NCBI GenBank assembly: GCA_021791715.1 | Contig: JAJYWB010000027.1 | Span: 1 to 64,000 of the forward strand | Direction: 5' to 3' | Length of the DNA: 64,000 nt | Source of the DNA: Planctomycetota bacterium | GTDB taxonomy: Bacteria > Planctomycetota > Planctomycetia > Isosphaerales > Isosphaeraceae | In this document: positions 45,164-55,149 of the stretch, in pieces | Numbering within the stretch: position 1 is the stretch's first letter | Layout of the letters: the number at the start of each line of letters is the position of its first letter | The notes under the pieces: model-generated | Told to the model about the DNA's origin: nothing | Database searches by the model: none | What the model saw: only the letters and a program-made list of their open reading frames with translations | Made by a program: the position numbers and the translations under genes

Positions 45164-46849
45164 ATGCGAGCCGGTTTTCGTGGTTGGTCGAAGGGCGTAT
45201 CGGCGTTAATTTTGGCCGTGCTCGCGCCGGCCGTGGTCGGCTTCGCGGCGCGTGGGGTTCCCGCCGACGACGAGCCCGCACCCAAGGCCGAAGCCGCCGC
45301 GGCGGCCGATTCCAAGGCCGTTTCTTCCAAGAGCAAAGGGAAACCCGATTATCTTGATAAGATGATCCAGGAGGCGTGGGAGGCCTCGAGCGTCAAATCG
45401 TCGCGGGTCGCCGCCGACGCCGAATTCCTCAGGCGGATTTACCTCGACATGCTCGGGCGGATTCCGAACGTCCAGGAGGCGAGTTCGTTCCTGGGCGCCA
45501 AAGACCCGAACAAACGCGTTAAGCTTGTCGAGCATTTGCTCAATCACCCCGATTACGCCAAGAATTTCGCGACGATCTGGACGGTGACGCTGATCGGCCG
45601 GGGGAATCAGGGGCGAATGGTCGATCGGGGCGCGCTGACGGGCTGGTTGCGTCAACAGTTCTCGGCGAATCGCTCGTGGAGGGATATCGCGTTCGATCTG
45701 ATCGACGCCAAGGGGTCGAACAAAGAGAACGGAGCGGCGAATTTCGTTTTATCGCATCTCGAATTCGACAAGGCGCCCCTCACGTCGATCTCGACCCGCG
45801 TTTTTCTTGGGCTTCAAATCCAATGCACGCAGTGTCATGATCATCCTTCGAATGATTGGAAACAAACGCATTTTTGGGGGATCAACGCGTTCCTCAAGGG
45901 GATTCGCTCGCGCGACGTGAACAAGCCGAACGCGACCGGCGCCGACGTGTACGATCATACCGAGGTGTTCGACGAGCCGACCGATTCGTTCGCTTCGTTC
46001 GATCGCCGCAACGGATTGGTGGGAATCGCGTTTCCGACGTTCCTTGACGGACGTAAGATCAGCCAGGGGACCGACGTCGACCGTCGCGCCGAGCTCGCCA
46101 AGTTCATCACCCAGGATAACGCCGATTTCGACCGCGCTTTCGTCAATCGGATGTGGGCTCACTTTTTCGGCCGAGGCTTCGTGCATCCGGTCGACGATTT
46201 CGGTGCGCACAACCCTCCCAGCAACCCTGAATTGCTCGATAAACTCGCCGCCGATTTCAAGGCGAGCGGGTACGACATCAAGGCTCTGATCCGTTGGATC
46301 ACGACGAGCCAGGCTTACAACCTGACGAGCATGTCGACGCCTCAGAACGATAAGGACGACACGCTTTACAGCCACATGGCGCTCAAGCCGATGACTCCCG
46401 AGCAGCTCTTCGAATCGCTGATCACCGCGACCGCGGCGCACAAGGCCGGCGGCGGCGGAGACGATAACAAACGACGCGACGAATGGATGAAGCAGTTCCT
46501 GTTCACCTTTGGAAACGACGAAGGCGAAGAGTCGACGAGCTTCCAGGGGACGATTCCGCAAGCTTTGATGATGATGAACGGCGAGTTGATGGCGAAGGCC
46601 GTCGGGGGTCAGCCGGGGAGCTTTTTGGCGAGCGTGCTCGAGCAAGCTCAGCTTCAACGGCGTCAACCGCTCGATCAGTTCATTATCAATCATCTGTTTT
46701 TGGCGGCGCTCTCGCGTCTTCCGTCTTCGGCCGAGCTGAACAAGGCGCGGGAGTTTTTGCGGTTCAATCCCGAGCCGAACCCGATTCCGGTGATGGAGGA
46801 TTTATTCTGGGCGTTGTTGAACTCAAATGAATTCGTGCTGAATCACTAA
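45164..46849 (+). CDS. DUF1549/DUF1553 domain protein, secreted, cytochrome-like CxxCH
   Basis: This is a 561-residue protein starting at the ATG at 45164, chosen for the AGGAGG six bases upstream over an ATG eleven codons earlier. A signal peptide (GVSALILAVLAPAVVGFAA) is followed by an Ala/Lys linker. DUF1549 covers about residues 60-250 (DAEFLRRIYLDMLGRIPN, FLGLQIQCTQCHDHPSNDW, with a CTQCH haem-binding-type motif) and DUF1553 about 300-550 (FVNRMWAHFFGRGFVHPVDDFG, LSRLPSSAELNKAREFL). The pair with DUF1501 is a planctomycete hallmark; these proteins are thought to act outside the cytoplasm, with uncertain function. It lacks the N-terminal cytochrome domain of longer members. Confidence 0.95.
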   Translation: MRAGFRGWSKGVSALILAVLAPAVVGFAARGVPADDEPAPKAEAAAAADSKAVSSKSKGKPDYLDKMIQEAWEASSVKSSRVAADAEFLRRIYLDMLGRIPNVQEASSFLGAKDPNKRVKLVEHLLNHPDYAKNFATIWTVTLIGRGNQGRMVDRGALTGWLRQQFSANRSWRDIAFDLIDAKGSNKENGAANFVLSHLEFDKAPLTSISTRVFLGLQIQCTQCHDHPSNDWKQTHFWGINAFLKGIRSRDVNKPNATGADVYDHTEVFDEPTDSFASFDRRNGLVGIAFPTFLDGRKISQGTDVDRRAELAKFITQDNADFDRAFVNRMWAHFFGRGFVHPVDDFGAHNPPSNPELLDKLAADFKASGYDIKALIRWITTSQAYNLTSMSTPQNDKDDTLYSHMALKPMTPEQLFESLITATAAHKAGGGGDDNKRRDEWMKQFLFTFGNDEGEESTSFQGTIPQALMMMNGELMAKAVGGQPGSFLASVLEQAQLQRRQPLDQFIINHLFLAALSRLPSSAELNKAREFLRFNPEPNPIPVMEDLFWALLNSNEFVLNH

Positions 46850-46939
46850 CCCGACGGGGCGCCGCGGGGGCGTTCCGTCCGTTTCGCCGAACCCCGCGCG
46901 ATCGAACGAACCAACGAGCGATAATAGGAGATTGCGTTT

Positions 46940-48226
46940 ATGTTTGATCCAACGTCCGTCCCCGCGGGGATGACTCGGCGTCACTTTATGAGCCACCTGG
47001 CGTCGACCACGTTGGCTTTACCGGCGATGTCGTTCGTGAACTCGCTCGAGGCGCACGCCGCCGCGGGTCGAAAGACGAACAAAAGCTGCATCTTGCTCTG
47101 GATGTCGGGGGGGCCGAGCCACATGGACACGTGGGACCTCAAACCCGAAAGCGAGAAGAACGGCGGCGAGTTCAAGCCGATCGCAACCTCGGCGCCGGGG
47201 GTGATGATCAGCGAACACCTGCCCACCGTCGCCAAAAATTTTAAACACCTGAACGTACTTCGATCTCTTGATTCACGCGAGGGGAACCACGATCGGGGTA
47301 CGTATGTGATGCACACGGGTTACATCCCCAACCCGACCGTCGTGCATCCGAGCTTCGGCTCGGTTTGCTCGTACGAACTCGGCGAAAGGCTGCAAAACTT
47401 CGACCTGCCGCATTACATTTCGATCAGCACTCCCGCGATGGGCGCGGGCTTCTTGGGAATGACGCACGCCCCGTTCATGGTGCAAAACCCGAACGCGCCG
47501 ATCTCGAACATGAAGCCCCCTTCGGGCGTCGACGACATGCGGATGAATCGTCGCCTCAACATGCTTAGCATGGTTGAGCATAACTTTATTCAATCGAAGC
47601 GCGGCGGCATGCCCGGCGATCACAAAGCCGTTTACGCCAAAACGGTTCGGATGATGAGTTCGCAGTACAATCGCGCGTTCAAGATCGAGGAAGAGCCCGC
47701 CGCGGTGCGCGAGGCGTACGGCAAGGGGGGCTTCGGCTCGGCGTGCCTGATGGCGCGAAGGCTCGTCGAGATGGGTGTGACGTTCGTCGAGATCGGCCTG
47801 GGAGGCTGGGACACGCACACCGACAACTTTAAAAAGCTTTCGACCGATCTTCTGCCGCAGCTCGACAAGGGGATGGGAACGCTCGTGGGGGATCTGGCGC
47901 AGCGCGGCCTGATCGATACGACAATGGTCGTTTGGATGGGCGAATTCGGCCGCACGCCGCGGATCAACCAGAACGCGGGGCGCGATCATTGGCCCAAAGG
48001 GTGGTCGATCGTCATGGGGGGAGCGGGGATGTCGGGGGGGCACGCGATCGGCGCCACCGATAAAGACGGCATGGAGATCGTCGACCGACCCCTCGGCATC
48101 ATGGACGTCGTCGCCACGATGACGAAAGCGATGGGAATCGACCTCGCAACCCAATACACGACGCCGCGCGGCCGGCCGTACAAAATCGTCGACGACGGCA
48201 AACCGATCCCCGAACTGTTCAGTTGA
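46940..48226 (+). CDS. Tat-exported DUF1501 protein
   Basis: This is a 428-residue protein. The twin-arginine signal TRRHFMSHLAST at residues 12-23 directs folded export. The alkaline-phosphatase-like DUF1501 fold shows LLWMSGGPSHMDTWDLKP near residues 52-69, HDRGTYVMHTGY, GLGGWDTHTDNF, and VVWMGEFGRTPRINQNAGRDHW near residues 330-351, all standard in sulfatase-like planctomycete proteins. It begins 90 bases after the DUF1549/1553 gene with an AGGAG ribosome site and is part of the same operon. The substrate is unknown. Confidence 0.95.
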   Translation: MFDPTSVPAGMTRRHFMSHLASTTLALPAMSFVNSLEAHAAAGRKTNKSCILLWMSGGPSHMDTWDLKPESEKNGGEFKPIATSAPGVMISEHLPTVAKNFKHLNVLRSLDSREGNHDRGTYVMHTGYIPNPTVVHPSFGSVCSYELGERLQNFDLPHYISISTPAMGAGFLGMTHAPFMVQNPNAPISNMKPPSGVDDMRMNRRLNMLSMVEHNFIQSKRGGMPGDHKAVYAKTVRMMSSQYNRAFKIEEEPAAVREAYGKGGFGSACLMARRLVEMGVTFVEIGLGGWDTHTDNFKKLSTDLLPQLDKGMGTLVGDLAQRGLIDTTMVVWMGEFGRTPRINQNAGRDHWPKGWSIVMGGAGMSGGHAIGATDKDGMEIVDRPLGIMDVVATMTKAMGIDLATQYTTPRGRPYKIVDDGKPIPELFS

Positions 48227-48267
48227 TCATTCAATCGAGCGCGTTCGCGATCATTCACGATCGATTC

Positions 48268-48311
48268 GAATCCCCGATTCGTCTTCACGACGTCTCGGGG
48301 ATTCTTGTTTA
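48268..48311 (+). terminator. Terminator after the DUF1501 gene
   Basis: GAATCCCCGA (48268-48277) and its complement TCGGGGATTC (48295-48304) form a perfect 10-bp stem with a 17-base loop, followed by TTGTTTAA. It lies 42 bases after the DUF1501 stop and ends the two-gene operon. Confidence 0.8.
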
Positions 48312-48510
48312 AACGCGATCGAGCACGACGACGGTCGCCCCGCTTCGAACGCACGGCTTGCCGGACACACAAGCGATCGTTTGAGCTGAAACCTTCGAAA
48401 AGCGATCGACCGAGCCCTTCGCGGCGAAACGATCTGCCCAATCGATCCCCCCGGGTGTATGCTGAACGCGGCGCGGCGGGCGCCTTCCCAATCGGCCAAG
48501 GAATCGACAA

Positions 48511-50043
48511 ATGGACATGGATAAACTGGTTTCGTTGTGCAAGCGGCGCGGATTCATCTTCCCCTCGAGCGAAATATACGGCGGGATCAACGGCTTTTGG
48601 GATTACGGGCCGCTCGGCGTCGAACTCAAACGCAACGTCAAAGACGCTTGGTGGCATGATCACATAACAAGCCGAGACGACATGGTGGGTCTCGATTGTT
48701 CGATCATCATGAATCCGAAGGTGTGGGAGGCGTCGGGGCATCTGGGAGGGTTCAGCGACCCGATGATCGACTGTCGCGCGTGCAAGGGTCGGTTTCGCGC
48801 CGATCAGGCGACCGCGGTCGTTTTCGCGCTCGGTTCGGCCGACGATCCCTCGTCCAAACCGCGGTTTTTCGTCGTCTGCGGGATCGGCGATCGCGACGAC
48901 GTTCTGAAGGCGAACGAGAAGGCGATCGAGAAAGCCAAAAAGGCGAACAAGGGAGCGGCGTGGCCCGAGACGAGCGAGACGATCCGGCTCGACGACGCGG
49001 CGATCGCCGACGACCGCTACGCTCTCGTCCCTTGTCCGGCGTGCGGACAGGCGGGGACGATCACTCGTCCAAGATCGTTCAATTTGATGTTCAAAACCTA
49101 CGTGGGCGCGCTCGAAGACGACTCTTCGGTCGCGTACCTTCGTCCCGAGACGGCGCAGGGGATCTTCGCCAATTTCAAGAACGTCGTCGACACGGGACGC
49201 GTGAAGCTCCCGTTCGGAATCGCCCAGGTGGGCAAAAGCTTTCGCAACGAGATCAATCCTCGAAACTTCACGTTTCGATCGCGTGAATTTGAACAAATGG
49301 AGATTGAATTCTTTTGCCGGCCCGACGAGGCTCAAGAATGGTATCAATATTGGCGTGATTATCGTTTTAAGTGGTATACGGGTTTGGGATTGCGGAGCGA
49401 TCGTCTGCGGCTTCGCGACCACGATTCGGCCGAACTCGCGTTTTATTCGACGGCGACCGCCGACATCGAATACGCCTTCCCGTTCGGCGTCAGCGAGCTC
49501 GAGGGGATCGCGCACCGGGGCGATTACGACCTTTCGCGGCATCAGCAATTCAGCGGCAAGGATCTCAGCTACTTCGACGAGGAACGCAAAGAACGGTTCA
49601 TCCCCCACGTGATCGAGCCTTCCGCGGGCGCCGATCGAGCCGCGCTCGCGTTCCTTTGCGAGGCGTTCGTCGAAGACGAGGTCGGCGGCGAACCCCGCAC
49701 CGTCCTCAAATTTCACCCCAGGCTCGCGCCGATCAAAGCCGCGGTCTTTCCCCTCGTCAAACGCGACGGCATGCCCGAAATCGCCCAAAAAATCGTCGCC
49801 GACCTCAAACGTAAAAAAATCAACGCGTTCTATGATGAAAAAGGAGCGATCGGTAGAAGGTATCGCCGGCAAGACGAGGCGGGCACGCCGTTCTGCGTGA
49901 CGGTCGACGGTCAAACCCTCGTCGACGGCGCCGTGACGATCCGCGATCGCGATTCGTGCGAACAACGCCGCGTCGCGGTCGATTCGATCGTCCGAGCGAT
50001 CGACGACCTCGTCGAAGGGGTCGAAACCTTCTCAAAAGATTAA
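48511..50043 (+). CDS. glyS: Glycine--tRNA ligase (single-chain alpha2 type)
   Basis: This is a 510-residue protein. It charges glycine onto its tRNA and is the single-chain class II form rather than the two-subunit glyQ/glyS form. Class II features include GFIFPSSEIYGGINGFWDYGPLG near residues 14-36, SGHLGGFSDPMIDCRACKGRFRADQA with a zinc-type Cys pair, and a second Cys pair in PCPACGQ. RPETAQGIFANFKNV, RNEINPRNFTFRSREFEQMEIEFF (motif 2) and EPSAGADRAALAF (motif 3) follow, with an anticodon-binding domain at the C-terminus. The start is the ATG at 48511, with 48517 possible. The length is typical. Confidence 0.96.
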   Translation: MDMDKLVSLCKRRGFIFPSSEIYGGINGFWDYGPLGVELKRNVKDAWWHDHITSRDDMVGLDCSIIMNPKVWEASGHLGGFSDPMIDCRACKGRFRADQATAVVFALGSADDPSSKPRFFVVCGIGDRDDVLKANEKAIEKAKKANKGAAWPETSETIRLDDAAIADDRYALVPCPACGQAGTITRPRSFNLMFKTYVGALEDDSSVAYLRPETAQGIFANFKNVVDTGRVKLPFGIAQVGKSFRNEINPRNFTFRSREFEQMEIEFFCRPDEAQEWYQYWRDYRFKWYTGLGLRSDRLRLRDHDSAELAFYSTATADIEYAFPFGVSELEGIAHRGDYDLSRHQQFSGKDLSYFDEERKERFIPHVIEPSAGADRAALAFLCEAFVEDEVGGEPRTVLKFHPRLAPIKAAVFPLVKRDGMPEIAQKIVADLKRKKINAFYDEKGAIGRRYRRQDEAGTPFCVTVDGQTLVDGAVTIRDRDSCEQRRVAVDSIVRAIDDLVEGVETFSKD

Positions 50044-50079
50044 ATTATTCATTATTTCTTCTGCAAGCGCGATGATTTT

Positions 50080-50907
50080 TCAGACGAATCGATCCGCCGC
50101 GATCGCGCGGCGATCGACCTCGTCGGTCGCCGAATCGGCCTCGATCGGATACGCTCGATAAGCGACATACGCCGAACCCGCGGCGAAGCCGATCGCGATC
50201 GCACATGTAATTAATACTTGTTTCCAGGTGGAAAACCGCCTGATTCCGGGAACGCGCGTTATCCACGAGGTCTGAGCCGAGATCGCCAAAAGCGCGACGC
50301 AGCCGACGAGCAGATCGGCGAAATACATCCCCGAGAGCGCGAGCAAAACCGTCGCCGCGATGAACGTCGGAACCGAGGCCGACGCGTCGGCCAAGTTCGC
50401 TTTAAAAAATGAAACCAGCATGACAATTACTGATAAACATGTAATAATCGCCGTGAGAACTCCGAGAACGAGGCTTCCCGAAAGCGCGAGCGTGATCGAA
50501 AGCCCCGCCGAAGCAGCGGCGATCGACGGCCAAAAAACCGCCGGCCGAACGCTTTCGGCGAGCCGATCGAGGTCGATCCAGAAAAGCCAAACGATCGCTC
50601 CCGTCGCGATCCGAACCCAAACCGAGGGCCTCGTTTCGGCGGGGATCAGCCTGAAAAACAGGTACACGCCGAGAATCGATAAAAGAAGACGAGCGATAAG
50701 CGAAACCTCGCGACGCACCGCGACGACCGACGCGACCAATCCGACGATCATCCCGCCGATCGCCGCGAACGGCGGCCAATCCGCGGCCTCGACGGGCTGA
50801 AAAGTCGGCGTACCATGAAGCGCCGCGTACGCGACGCAATAGCCGATCGCCATGAAACACGCGACCCCGATCGACGCGAACGGAATTGATTTAACAATCC
50901 ACTTCAT
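50080..50907 (-). CDS. Polytopic membrane protein of unknown function
   Basis: This is a 275-residue protein with about seven or eight hydrophobic segments (FASIGVACFMAIGYCVAYAA, IGGMIVGLVASVVAV, LLLSILGVYLFFRL, IATGAIVWLFWI, SIAAASAGLSITLALSG, and others) and short polar loops. No transport or enzyme signature is seen. The C-terminus (DEVDRRAIAADRFV) is charged. It converges with glyS. Its upstream neighbour on the same strand is the YceI gene, about 200 bases away. Confidence 0.75.
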   Translation of the reverse strand: MKWIVKSIPFASIGVACFMAIGYCVAYAALHGTPTFQPVEAADWPPFAAIGGMIVGLVASVVAVRREVSLIARLLLSILGVYLFFRLIPAETRPSVWVRIATGAIVWLFWIDLDRLAESVRPAVFWPSIAAASAGLSITLALSGSLVLGVLTAIITCLSVIVMLVSFFKANLADASASVPTFIAATVLLALSGMYFADLLVGCVALLAISAQTSWITRVPGIRRFSTWKQVLITCAIAIGFAAGSAYVAYRAYPIEADSATDEVDRRAIAADRFV

Positions 50908-51103
50908 GATGATTCTTTTACGTAAAGGGCGATCGGAAACGCGCTCGATAAGTGAGAAACGAGCGACGATCGCTCCGAGCGGACGCGTCTTCCAAACTAT
51001 CGGCGCGGATCGAACGATCGGGTCGGACCCGAATCGCTTCGCCGAACCGCGCCGAACGTCGAATCGTCAAATTACTTATTACAACATAGAAATCGCACTG
51101 ATC

Positions 51104-51700
51104 TTATTGATGATTCCCCTCGAGGCTCGCGATCAAGCGGATCTCGTCCCCCACCATGGGGATCATGTTTTTCATGCCGAAATCGGATCGTTTGATCGTG
51201 AAGGTCGCCTCGATCCCCGCGACCTTGCCGCCGCGCGGACCCGTCGCGGTTCCCGTCGTCTCGACCTCGATCGTCACGGGCTTGGTCGTCCCATGAAGCG
51301 TCAAATTCCCGGTCACCAGATACGAGTCTTTCCCCTTCGCCTCGACCTTCTCGCTTTTGAAAGCGATCGTCGGGAACTGCTTGGCGTTGAGGAAATCCGG
51401 GCTCTTCAAGTGTTGATCACGCTTTTCATTGCCCGAATCGATCGCGGCGGTTTTCACCACAAGGTCGAACGCGCATTTGGTCGGGTCGGCGGAGTCGATC
51501 GTGAAACTCCCCGAAAAATCGTTGAACCTGCCGTAAGCGTAACTTGCGTTCATGTGTTTAACACGATAGAGAACCGACGAATGGACCGCGTCGACCTTGT
51601 ACGTGTCGGCTGCGCGAACGGGTTGCGATTGCGCCGCGACGCCGAGGAGCGAGGCTCCCGCGAGCGTCAAAATCCGAGCGAACGATATCCCGAGTTTCAT
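51104..51700 (-). CDS. YceI-family secreted lipid-binding protein
   Basis: This is a 198-residue protein from the ATG at 51700. The frame is open 18 codons further, but the signal peptide starts here (KLGISFARILTLAGASLLGVAA, cleaved near VRAAD). The lipocalin-like YceI fold is recognised from YKVDAVHSSVLYRVKHMN, GRFNDFSGSFTID, DQHLKSPDFLNAKQFPTIAFKS and VTGNLTLHGTTKPVT, ending in VGDEIRLIASLEG. YceI proteins are periplasmic and bind isoprenoid or other lipids. The domain appears complete. It is a single gene. Confidence 0.94.
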   Translation of the reverse strand: MKLGISFARILTLAGASLLGVAAQSQPVRAADTYKVDAVHSSVLYRVKHMNASYAYGRFNDFSGSFTIDSADPTKCAFDLVVKTAAIDSGNEKRDQHLKSPDFLNAKQFPTIAFKSEKVEAKGKDSYLVTGNLTLHGTTKPVTIEVETTGTATGPRGGKVAGIEATFTIKRSDFGMKNMIPMVGDEIRLIASLEGNHQ

Positions 51701-51924
51701 GATGGATCCCTTCCGGACTGTCCAACCAAAAATCGAACGACGATCGCGGCCCACTCAGCGACGATCACCTCAATATTTAGGGGTGAGCTTAGCCGGCCGA
51801 GCGCTTCGATTCAACAGCCCATCGATCGAGGGATCTTGAAATCGCTTGTCGGAAATTCGATCATGGAATGAGGTGCTAGGATTGAGTGACAGTCGTTCGA
51901 AGAAACATAGAGGAGAGGACGACG

Positions 51925-52329
51925 ATGCGATTTCTAGTTCGACCGCTCATGATCACGGCTTTCGTCGCGTTGATTCCGGTTTTGGCGGCCGTACGGCCGG
52001 CGCGTGCTCAAGGGTTCTATTCGACGATGCCGATCCAATTCGGCGGCTACGGCGGCTACAATTGGTTCACATACGGCAATTACGGTGGAATCAACCCGTA
52101 TCAAGCGTTCCCAGGGCTTTACAACCGGAATTATTACTTCCAATCGCCCCTTTATTACGCTCCGATCATGTCGACCGGATTCAACGATTACACGTCGCCG
52201 ACCGGAGGGATGCAAATCGCCGAACCGGTCGTTATCGTCGGCGCGAAACCGAAAGGAATCCGTCGCATCGGCAGAGCTTTAACTCCGGGCAAACGGGTGA
52301 AAACGGTCATCATTCGGGGCCAATATTAA
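51925..52329 (+). CDS. Small secreted Gly/Tyr-rich protein
   Basis: This is a 134-residue protein from the ATG at 51925, chosen over an upstream GTG because of the GAGGAGAGG ribosome site and because the signal peptide (FLVRPLMITAFVALIPVLAA, cleaved near ARAQ) starts there. The mature part is rich in Gly, Tyr, Asn and Pro (FGGYGGYNWF, YGNYGGINPY), then turns basic at the end (KPKGIRRIGRALTPGKRVK). No family is recognised. It is probably an extracellular structural or adhesive protein, with the basic tail suggesting contact with acidic polymers. Confidence 0.7.
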   Translation: MRFLVRPLMITAFVALIPVLAAVRPARAQGFYSTMPIQFGGYGGYNWFTYGNYGGINPYQAFPGLYNRNYYFQSPLYYAPIMSTGFNDYTSPTGGMQIAEPVVIVGAKPKGIRRIGRALTPGKRVKTVIIRGQY

Positions 52330-52753
52330 TCGCCCCGTCGCGTCGTTCGCAACGCCTTGTATGATACGGGTTTGCGACGAATCACACACGATCGGTTCAA
52401 GACTGCGTCGCAACGCGTGTGAAACGAATCGATCAAACGGGGGGGTTGCCGGCGTCTTCCGAATCGTCGGGTCGATCGCCGCGACGACCGGCGAAACCGC
52501 CGATCGGCTTCGATTCTCAATCGCACTCAAACGTCGGCCCGAATCTCGCGAGAGCTTCGAGCGATCGGCCGCTCGAAGCGACGAGGAAACTCCATAAATA
52601 GCTATATCATTGATCTTGGCATAATGAATTTCACTTTGGATGTTCGGGGTGGACCGTCGCGTATAGAATAGTTAGAAATCGAGCCGACTCGACCGGCGCG
52701 GACGAGTCGATACGGGATATCTCGGCGTCGTCGCGACGGTCGGTTTCGGGGGA
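52330..52753. other. Gene-free stretch upstream of the cation efflux gene
   Basis: More than 400 bases without a supportable gene. Short frames on both strands have Arg/Ser-rich, non-family composition. A TATAGAAT at about 52,660-52,667 could be a -10 box, but no clear -35 box is in register. Confidence 0.4.
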
Positions 52754-52834
52754 ATGATCCGCTCGACCGACCCGACCGCTAAGCGAAGCCCTTTTGGCGA
52801 AACGAATGAACATCCAAACGCGGGAGCGGCGCCG

Positions 52835-53818
52835 ATGGGCGAATCGGGATCTCGGCGATTGAAAGCGCTCGATCATGGGGGTTGTCGTCATCATCATCCT
52901 CGATTGAATGCGGGAGGCGAGCGCAAGCTGGCGTGGGCGATCGCGCTGACGACCGCGTTCGTCCTCGTCGAGGGCGCCGCGGGATACCTATCGAAAAGCC
53001 TCGCCTTATTATCGGATTCTGTTCATAATTTATCAGACGCGTTAGCGCTTTTATTTTCATGGTATGCGGTTCACGCGGCTCGTCGGCCGTCGAATTCGAG
53101 GCGAACGTACGGTTATCATCGCATCGGCATCCTCGCGGCGCTCGCGAACGCGGTGACTCTCGTCGTTTTGGCGGTTTGGATCGCGTGGGAGGCGGTCGAA
53201 CGGCTCAAATCCCCCGCGCCCCCCGTCGGCGTAACGATGATCGTCGTCGCCGCGGCGGCGATCTTCATCAACGGATTGATCAGTTATTGGCTCCATTCCG
53301 ATGCGCGGCATGATCTCAACATTCGCGGAGCGTATCTTCATATGCTGGGAGACGCGTTAACCGCGTTCGCGGTCGTCGTCGCGGGGCTGATCGTCGTGTT
53401 CACACGATCGACCTTCGCCGACCCGATCGTCTCGGTGATCATCGCGATCGTAATCCTCTGGAGCTCATGGGGTTTGCTCGTCGATTCGACCGATGTTTTA
53501 CTTGAAAGCACTCCCAAAGGTCTCGATATGACCGGGCTCGAACGATCGCTCGCCGAATTTCCCGAGGTCGTCGGCGTGCACGACCTTCACGTCTGGACGA
53601 TCGCATCCGAAATGATCGCGTGCAGTTGCCACCTCGTCGTCGACGATCAACAAGTCAGCGGAGGTCAGCGCATTCAACGCGCAGTCGCCGAGATGCTTCG
53701 CGACCGGTTCGGCATCTGCCACGCCACCCTTCAGATCGAGACCGACTCGTGCGAATCCGATTCGATCTTCTGCAAAATGCGCAAAACCCCGTTGCAAACC
53801 GATCCGCACGCTCATTGA
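52835..53818 (+). CDS. Cation diffusion facilitator (CzcD-like Zn/Co/Cd efflux)
   Basis: This is a 327-residue protein from the ATG at 52835, which has a GGAG eight bases upstream; the earlier ATG at 52754 lacks a well-spaced site. A His-rich N-terminal patch (GGCRHHHPR) precedes six transmembrane helices. The metal site is seen in helix 2 (SLALLSDSVHNLSDALALL) and helix 5 (LHMLGDALTAFAVVVAG). A cytoplasmic C-terminal domain ends with a Cys/His-containing segment (DSCESDSIFCKMRK). The protein exports divalent metals in exchange for protons. It is a single gene. Confidence 0.92.
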   Translation: MGESGSRRLKALDHGGCRHHHPRLNAGGERKLAWAIALTTAFVLVEGAAGYLSKSLALLSDSVHNLSDALALLFSWYAVHAARRPSNSRRTYGYHRIGILAALANAVTLVVLAVWIAWEAVERLKSPAPPVGVTMIVVAAAAIFINGLISYWLHSDARHDLNIRGAYLHMLGDALTAFAVVVAGLIVVFTRSTFADPIVSVIIAIVILWSSWGLLVDSTDVLLESTPKGLDMTGLERSLAEFPEVVGVHDLHVWTIASEMIACSCHLVVDDQQVSGGQRIQRAVAEMLRDRFGICHATLQIETDSCESDSIFCKMRKTPLQTDPHAH

Positions 53819-53868
53819 TCGTAAAATCACCGCTCCCGGTCGAACCGATAGCACCCTATTTATTAATA

Positions 53869-54519
53869 TTAAACCTTGTTAAAAGCTCGAACGACGGCCT
53901 GGCCGTAATTGACGAAGCCCTGACCGTAGCTTTGAACGCTGCGCGATTGGCTGAGCGAATTGAACGCATGGCCGACCTGCGCGACCGACGCCGATTTGCT
54001 GTATCGCGCGATCTTCGCCGAATCGCCCGAGAGAGCGTCGCGGAGGAAAGAAAGCCCGACATCCCATGTCTTGGGCGAAAACGCGAGGTCGAGGTAATTG
54101 AGCGCCACGGTTTTCGTTTGCTTCGATGTGACGCCACGATATCCCTGAACGATCGTATTCCAACCGTATTTTAAAACCCGCGACGTCTCCGAAGGAGTCG
54201 AAGCGTGAACTCCCAGCACGACGCCGTGCCAATCGCGAACCGTGATCGGCTTGCCTTTGTCAGTCCAACCGCGCCAAATGAGCATCCCGCGCGGGGTCAC
54301 GCTCAGCGTGCTTCCCGGTTGATCGGGCATCCACGCCGATTCGGAGGGAGTTAAAACGATCGGCGCAACCGTCACCCCATGCGGCAGATGTGGCGATCCC
54401 GCGTGCGCCGCGACGGCGCTAAGTAATGAACGCGTTTCGAGCCCCTCGACACGAACGCGTGAACCACGCTCGCGACGCGGCGACTCCGACACCAACTTCT
54501 TCAGCCACATCGGGAACAT
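53869..54519 (-). CDS. LEPR-XLL motif protein, planctomycete type
   Basis: This is a 216-residue protein. The N-terminal region has a basic stretch followed by VRVEGLETRSLLSAVAA (residues about 22-38). This fits the LExRxLLSA motif found at the start of many planctomycete surface or exported proteins, where it is thought to guide export. The rest (TPRGMLIWRGWTDKGKPITV, GWNTIVQGYRGVTS) has no recognised domain. It may be an export-tagged extracellular protein of unknown function. It faces the cation efflux gene, tail to tail. Confidence 0.7.
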   Translation of the reverse strand: MFPMWLKKLVSESPRRERGSRVRVEGLETRSLLSAVAAHAGSPHLPHGVTVAPIVLTPSESAWMPDQPGSTLSVTPRGMLIWRGWTDKGKPITVRDWHGVVLGVHASTPSETSRVLKYGWNTIVQGYRGVTSKQTKTVALNYLDLAFSPKTWDVGLSFLRDALSGDSAKIARYSKSASVAQVGHAFNSLSQSRSVQSYGQGFVNYGQAVVRAFNKV

Positions 54520-55149
54520 CCTTGCTCGAAACGAACAACCTCGCGCGGAACCGCGACCGAAATGCCGCCCCTACATACGATACAATCGGCATTTCCACAA
54601 CCCCGGCATGAGCCGAATCGACCCGCTGAGTCTCGATCTCGCTTCGGTCGATCAAGACGACCGATCGTTCATGTCGCCCCAAATCGAAGAGCTCGCCTCG
54701 CGCCAAAATCGACGATATTCTTCGAGGAAGATCGAACAAGGGAGCAAAACTAGCGATAAAATACATATTACAAAATGTCAATCAATAAATAAGATCAGAG
54801 TTTGCTCGTTGGGCGTTTCGATCTTCTCCTCAATATCGCCTCGGCGTGATCCCTCTGTAAGAAAAATCGCCGGGCAAGCTCGTTTTCTTTTATAAGATTT
54901 CGAAGCGAACTCCACCTCGACGGGCTTTTACTCGCCAACATAACATATAATATATTATTTATAATTCTTGCGATTTCCTCCAAATTATCGGATCGATCGA
55001 ATCGATCGCGAGGATCGTCGCGGCGGGGCGCGCACGGTTCCAGGCTATAATCGAGAACCGAACGAGATTTGGAGTATTGATTCCGAACCCCGAGTCACTA
55101 CAATGCTTTACCCTTTCGTGATTGCCGCGAAGGCTCGGCTTGAAGTACA
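54520..55149. other. Gene-free stretch with a possible -10 box
   Basis: About 630 bases between divergent genes contain no frame with good coding character. AT-rich runs lie at 54,750-54,800 and 54,940-54,965. A TATAAT at 55046-55051 is about 100 bases before the GNAT gene start, but no good -35 box is seen in front of it. Confidence 0.45.

Noticed and set aside
47986-49965. 659-codon open frame antisense to the DUF1501 and glyS genes
   Set aside because: It overlies two well-identified genes and arises from host codon bias. Its protein is Arg/Asp-rich without family features.
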